Source: Chitinophagaceae bacterium
GTDB taxonomy: Bacteria > Bacteroidota > Bacteroidia > Chitinophagales > Chitinophagaceae
Direction: 5' to 3'
Length of the DNA stretch: 41,474 nt
Assembly: GCA_023251255.1 (NCBI GenBank)
Contig: JAHEZD010000027.1
Span: 28,028 to 69,501, forward strand
Shown: positions 39,666-41,474 of the stretch, piece after piece
How positions within the stretch are numbered: position 1 is the first letter of the stretch
Layout of the letters: each line of letters opens with the position of its first letter
The notes under the pieces: model-generated
The model's database searches: none
What the model saw: only the letters and a program-made list of their open reading frames with translations
What the model was told of the DNA's origin: nothing
Program-made: the position numbers and the translations under genes

Positions 39666-41474
39666 CTACAAAAGCTTATCCGGCGTAATCGGCAGTTCCC
39701 TGATGCGCTTGCCAGTGGCATGGTACACGGCATTGGCCACGGCGGCTGCAAAACCGATCAGGGCAATTTCGCCCATGCCCTTGGAGCCCATGGGGTTGAG
39801 GATATAATCGGGCCTGTCAATAAAAATGGTATCGATATGTGGCACGTCTGCACTTACGGCTACATGGTAATCGCCAAAGTTCTTATTGGCCAACCTGCCC
39901 GTGCGGTAATCGATCACCACTTCCTCCGTCAATGCCATGCCAATACCGCCGGTAACGCCACCGATCATTTGGCTGGCGGCCGTTTTGGGGCTCACGATTT
40001 TCCCCGCATCGGCAATGGTCACGGCCCGCTTCACTTTTACCACCCCTGTTTGGGGGTGTACACGCACTTCCGCAAAATGGATGGAGAAGGAATAGATGGA
40101 GTATTTGGCCTGCTCTGCACCGGCGCCTTTGGAATCCTCCGTTGCCTCGATCAAGGGCAGGTTGTTTTCTTTCAGTACCTGTTCCAATGAAATGGCTGCA
40201 CTGCCCGGCAGGGCCACGCCCTCCTTGCCGAAGACCAGTTCCTCCGGCTTGGCGTTCCTGAACGCTGCATTCTTTTCAATCAGCATTTTGGAAATGCTTG
40301 CCTTCAAGGTATTGCATACCCCGTTCACCGCCGTGCCCATGGAAGAAGTGGTGGAGGAGCCGCCCTGCGTGGGTGCAGGTGGCAGCATGGAATCACCCAG
40401 TTCAAATTTTATCTTGCTTACGGGTATGCCCAGTACCTCATGGGCTATCTGTGTCATGGCCGTGCCGGTTCCCGTACCGATGTCCGTAACGGAACTCTGC
40501 AATAGCAGGGAACCATCTTTCTGCAGGATGGCCTTGCAACTGGCACCGCTCCTGTAGGCACCAAAAGTGCCGCTGCTCATGCCATAGCCCACCATCCATT
40601 CCCCATCCTTCATGGAAGCGGGTAGGGGATTGCGCTTGTACCACCCAATTTTATCTGCCCCCAATTGGTAGCCTTCCTTCAGGTTCTTGCTGGAGAAGGG
40701 CTTGCCGTTCTGCGGGTCCACATCGGCATGGTTGATCACGCGGAACTCAATGGGGTCAAGGTTCAGCTTGTAGGCCATTTCGTCCATGGCCGATTCCAGT
40801 GCAAAGGAACCCGTGGCCTCACCGGGGCCACGCATCCAGATGGGAACGCCCCTGTCCAGCGGAACAAGCCTGTACTTGGTCACCACGTTGGGGCAGGCGT
40901 ACATGAACTTGGTCATGTTCACCGTACCCTCCGTAAAATCATCGTAAGTGGAAGTTTCACCAATGGCTTCATGGTACATGCCCGTGAGCTTTCCGTCCTT
41001 GCTGGCACCGAGGCCAATGGTCTGCAAAGTTGCGGGGCGGTAGCCCACCAGCGTAAACATCTGCTCCCGTGTCATTACCAGCTTCACTGGGCGTTTCACT
41101 GCTTTGGCTGCTGCGGCCACCACCACTTCCTGCGGCCATGTACGCAGGGCCATGCCAAAACCGCCCCCCACAAATTCAGCAATCACCTGCACATTCTTTT
41201 CGTCTATTTTGAACGCACTGGCCAGGGTTCGCTGTGTTGACTTTACGCCCTGCGTTTTGGCATACACGATTAGTTTGTCCTCTGCTGTCCAGTTGGCTGC
41301 TATGCCATGCAGTTCCATGGGGTTGTGCACTTCGGCAGGCATCACATATTTTTCCTGCAGGGTCACTGCTGCATTTTTGTAGGCATCCCCATCACCGCGC
41401 TTGTAGTCACCGCCACCACGTTTGGGTGCCACGGCCTTGCTGGCGTTTTCTTCCAGGTTGGTTTGCGGGGCAGT
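39666..41474 (-). CDS. Molybdopterin-binding subunit of a xanthine/aldehyde dehydrogenase-type enzyme, partial
   Basis: The frame is open to the right window edge, so the N-terminus is missing; 602 residues are visible, beginning TAPQTNLEENASKAV. The visible part has the second half of the molybdenum-cofactor domain: EKYVMPAEVHNPMELHGIAA, FVGGGFGMALRTWPQEVVVA, IWMRGPGEATGSFALESAMD, SSVTDIGTGTGTAMTQIAHE, QGGSSTTSSM and, near the end, GSKGMGEIALIGFAAAVANA. The E in GMGE is the conserved catalytic glutamate position. This is the YagR/CoxL-like large subunit of xanthine dehydrogenase-type molybdo-enzymes, which oxidise aldehydes or N-heterocycles with water. The FeS and FAD partners must lie outside the window. 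The stop is at 39666; nothing follows in the operon here. Confidence 0.93.
   Translation of the reverse strand, partial: TAPQTNLEENASKAVAPKRGGGDYKRGDGDAYKNAAVTLQEKYVMPAEVHNPMELHGIAANWTAEDKLIVYAKTQGVKSTQRTLASAFKIDEKNVQVIAEFVGGGFGMALRTWPQEVVVAAAAKAVKRPVKLVMTREQMFTLVGYRPATLQTIGLGASKDGKLTGMYHEAIGETSTYDDFTEGTVNMTKFMYACPNVVTKYRLVPLDRGVPIWMRGPGEATGSFALESAMDEMAYKLNLDPIEFRVINHADVDPQNGKPFSSKNLKEGYQLGADKIGWYKRNPLPASMKDGEWMVGYGMSSGTFGAYRSGASCKAILQKDGSLLLQSSVTDIGTGTGTAMTQIAHEVLGIPVSKIKFELGDSMLPPAPTQGGSSTTSSMGTAVNGVCNTLKASISKMLIEKNAAFRNAKPEELVFGKEGVALPGSAAISLEQVLKENNLPLIEATEDSKGAGAEQAKYSIYSFSIHFAEVRVHPQTGVVKVKRAVTIADAGKIVSPKTAASQMIGGVTGGIGMALTEEVVIDYRTGRLANKNFGDYHVAVSADVPHIDTIFIDRPDYILNPMGSKGMGEIALIGFAAAVANAVYHATGKRIRELPITPDKLL

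Overview
The window looks like a chromosomal segment of a Bacteroidota bacterium, most likely in or near Chitinophagaceae; the family is an inference and only the phylum is well supported. Support comes from a type IX secretion (T9SS) type A sorting domain on an RCC1-repeat protein, a FecI/FecR sigma/anti-sigma pair with an STN protein, a propeller-Y_Y_Y-LytS histidine kinase, a Bacteroidota-style secreted RHS protein, and weak Shine-Dalgarno signals. Gene content is a mix of housekeeping genes, accessory genes, decayed genes and dispersed repeats.

Left part (1-9.8 kb). A minus-strand set of three closely spaced genes encodes a beta-propeller-like protein, a secreted alkylsulfatase and the N-terminus of a formylglycine sulfatase that runs off the left edge. 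Divergent from it are two small genes; the second is a clear RebB homologue, the subunit family of refractile bodies (R-bodies). A convergent AI-2E family permease follows, then a plus-strand ECF sigma factor, FecR-like anti-sigma factor and STN-domain outer-membrane-like protein, without the usual TonB-dependent receptor.

Middle part (9.8-27 kb). An AT-richer island holds an XRE repressor, a perfect 24-bp palindrome, an unknown helical protein and a HEPN-domain protein. It is followed by a cysteine-rich lipoprotein, a DUF6266-like protein, a small membrane protein and a 1400-residue secreted RHS protein with a distinct C-terminal tail, the membrane protein lying where an immunity gene would be expected. 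After a truncated MidA-like methyltransferase remnant come a UspA protein, a YciF-type ferritin-like protein, a CPA1 antiporter and a large hybrid sensor kinase whose overlapping response regulator is reduced to a stub. A tRNA-Lys(UUU) closes this part.

Right part (27-41.5 kb). A co-directional housekeeping-like run encodes an SDR oxidoreductase, a SAM hydroxide adenosyltransferase, an alpha/beta hydrolase, a PlsC acyltransferase and PriA. Then, on the minus strand, come a TsdA-like dihaem cytochrome c lipoprotein, the RCC1-repeat T9SS cargo protein (flanked by two direct copies of a ~180-bp repeat) and a molybdopterin-binding xanthine/aldehyde dehydrogenase subunit that runs off the right edge. 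Several dispersed intergenic repeat families occur, including the kind that reads as CEERSDEAI when translated. The genes most worth follow-up are the reb pair, the HEPN island with its palindrome, the RHS tail plus candidate immunity gene, and the receptor-less sigma/anti-sigma/STN module.
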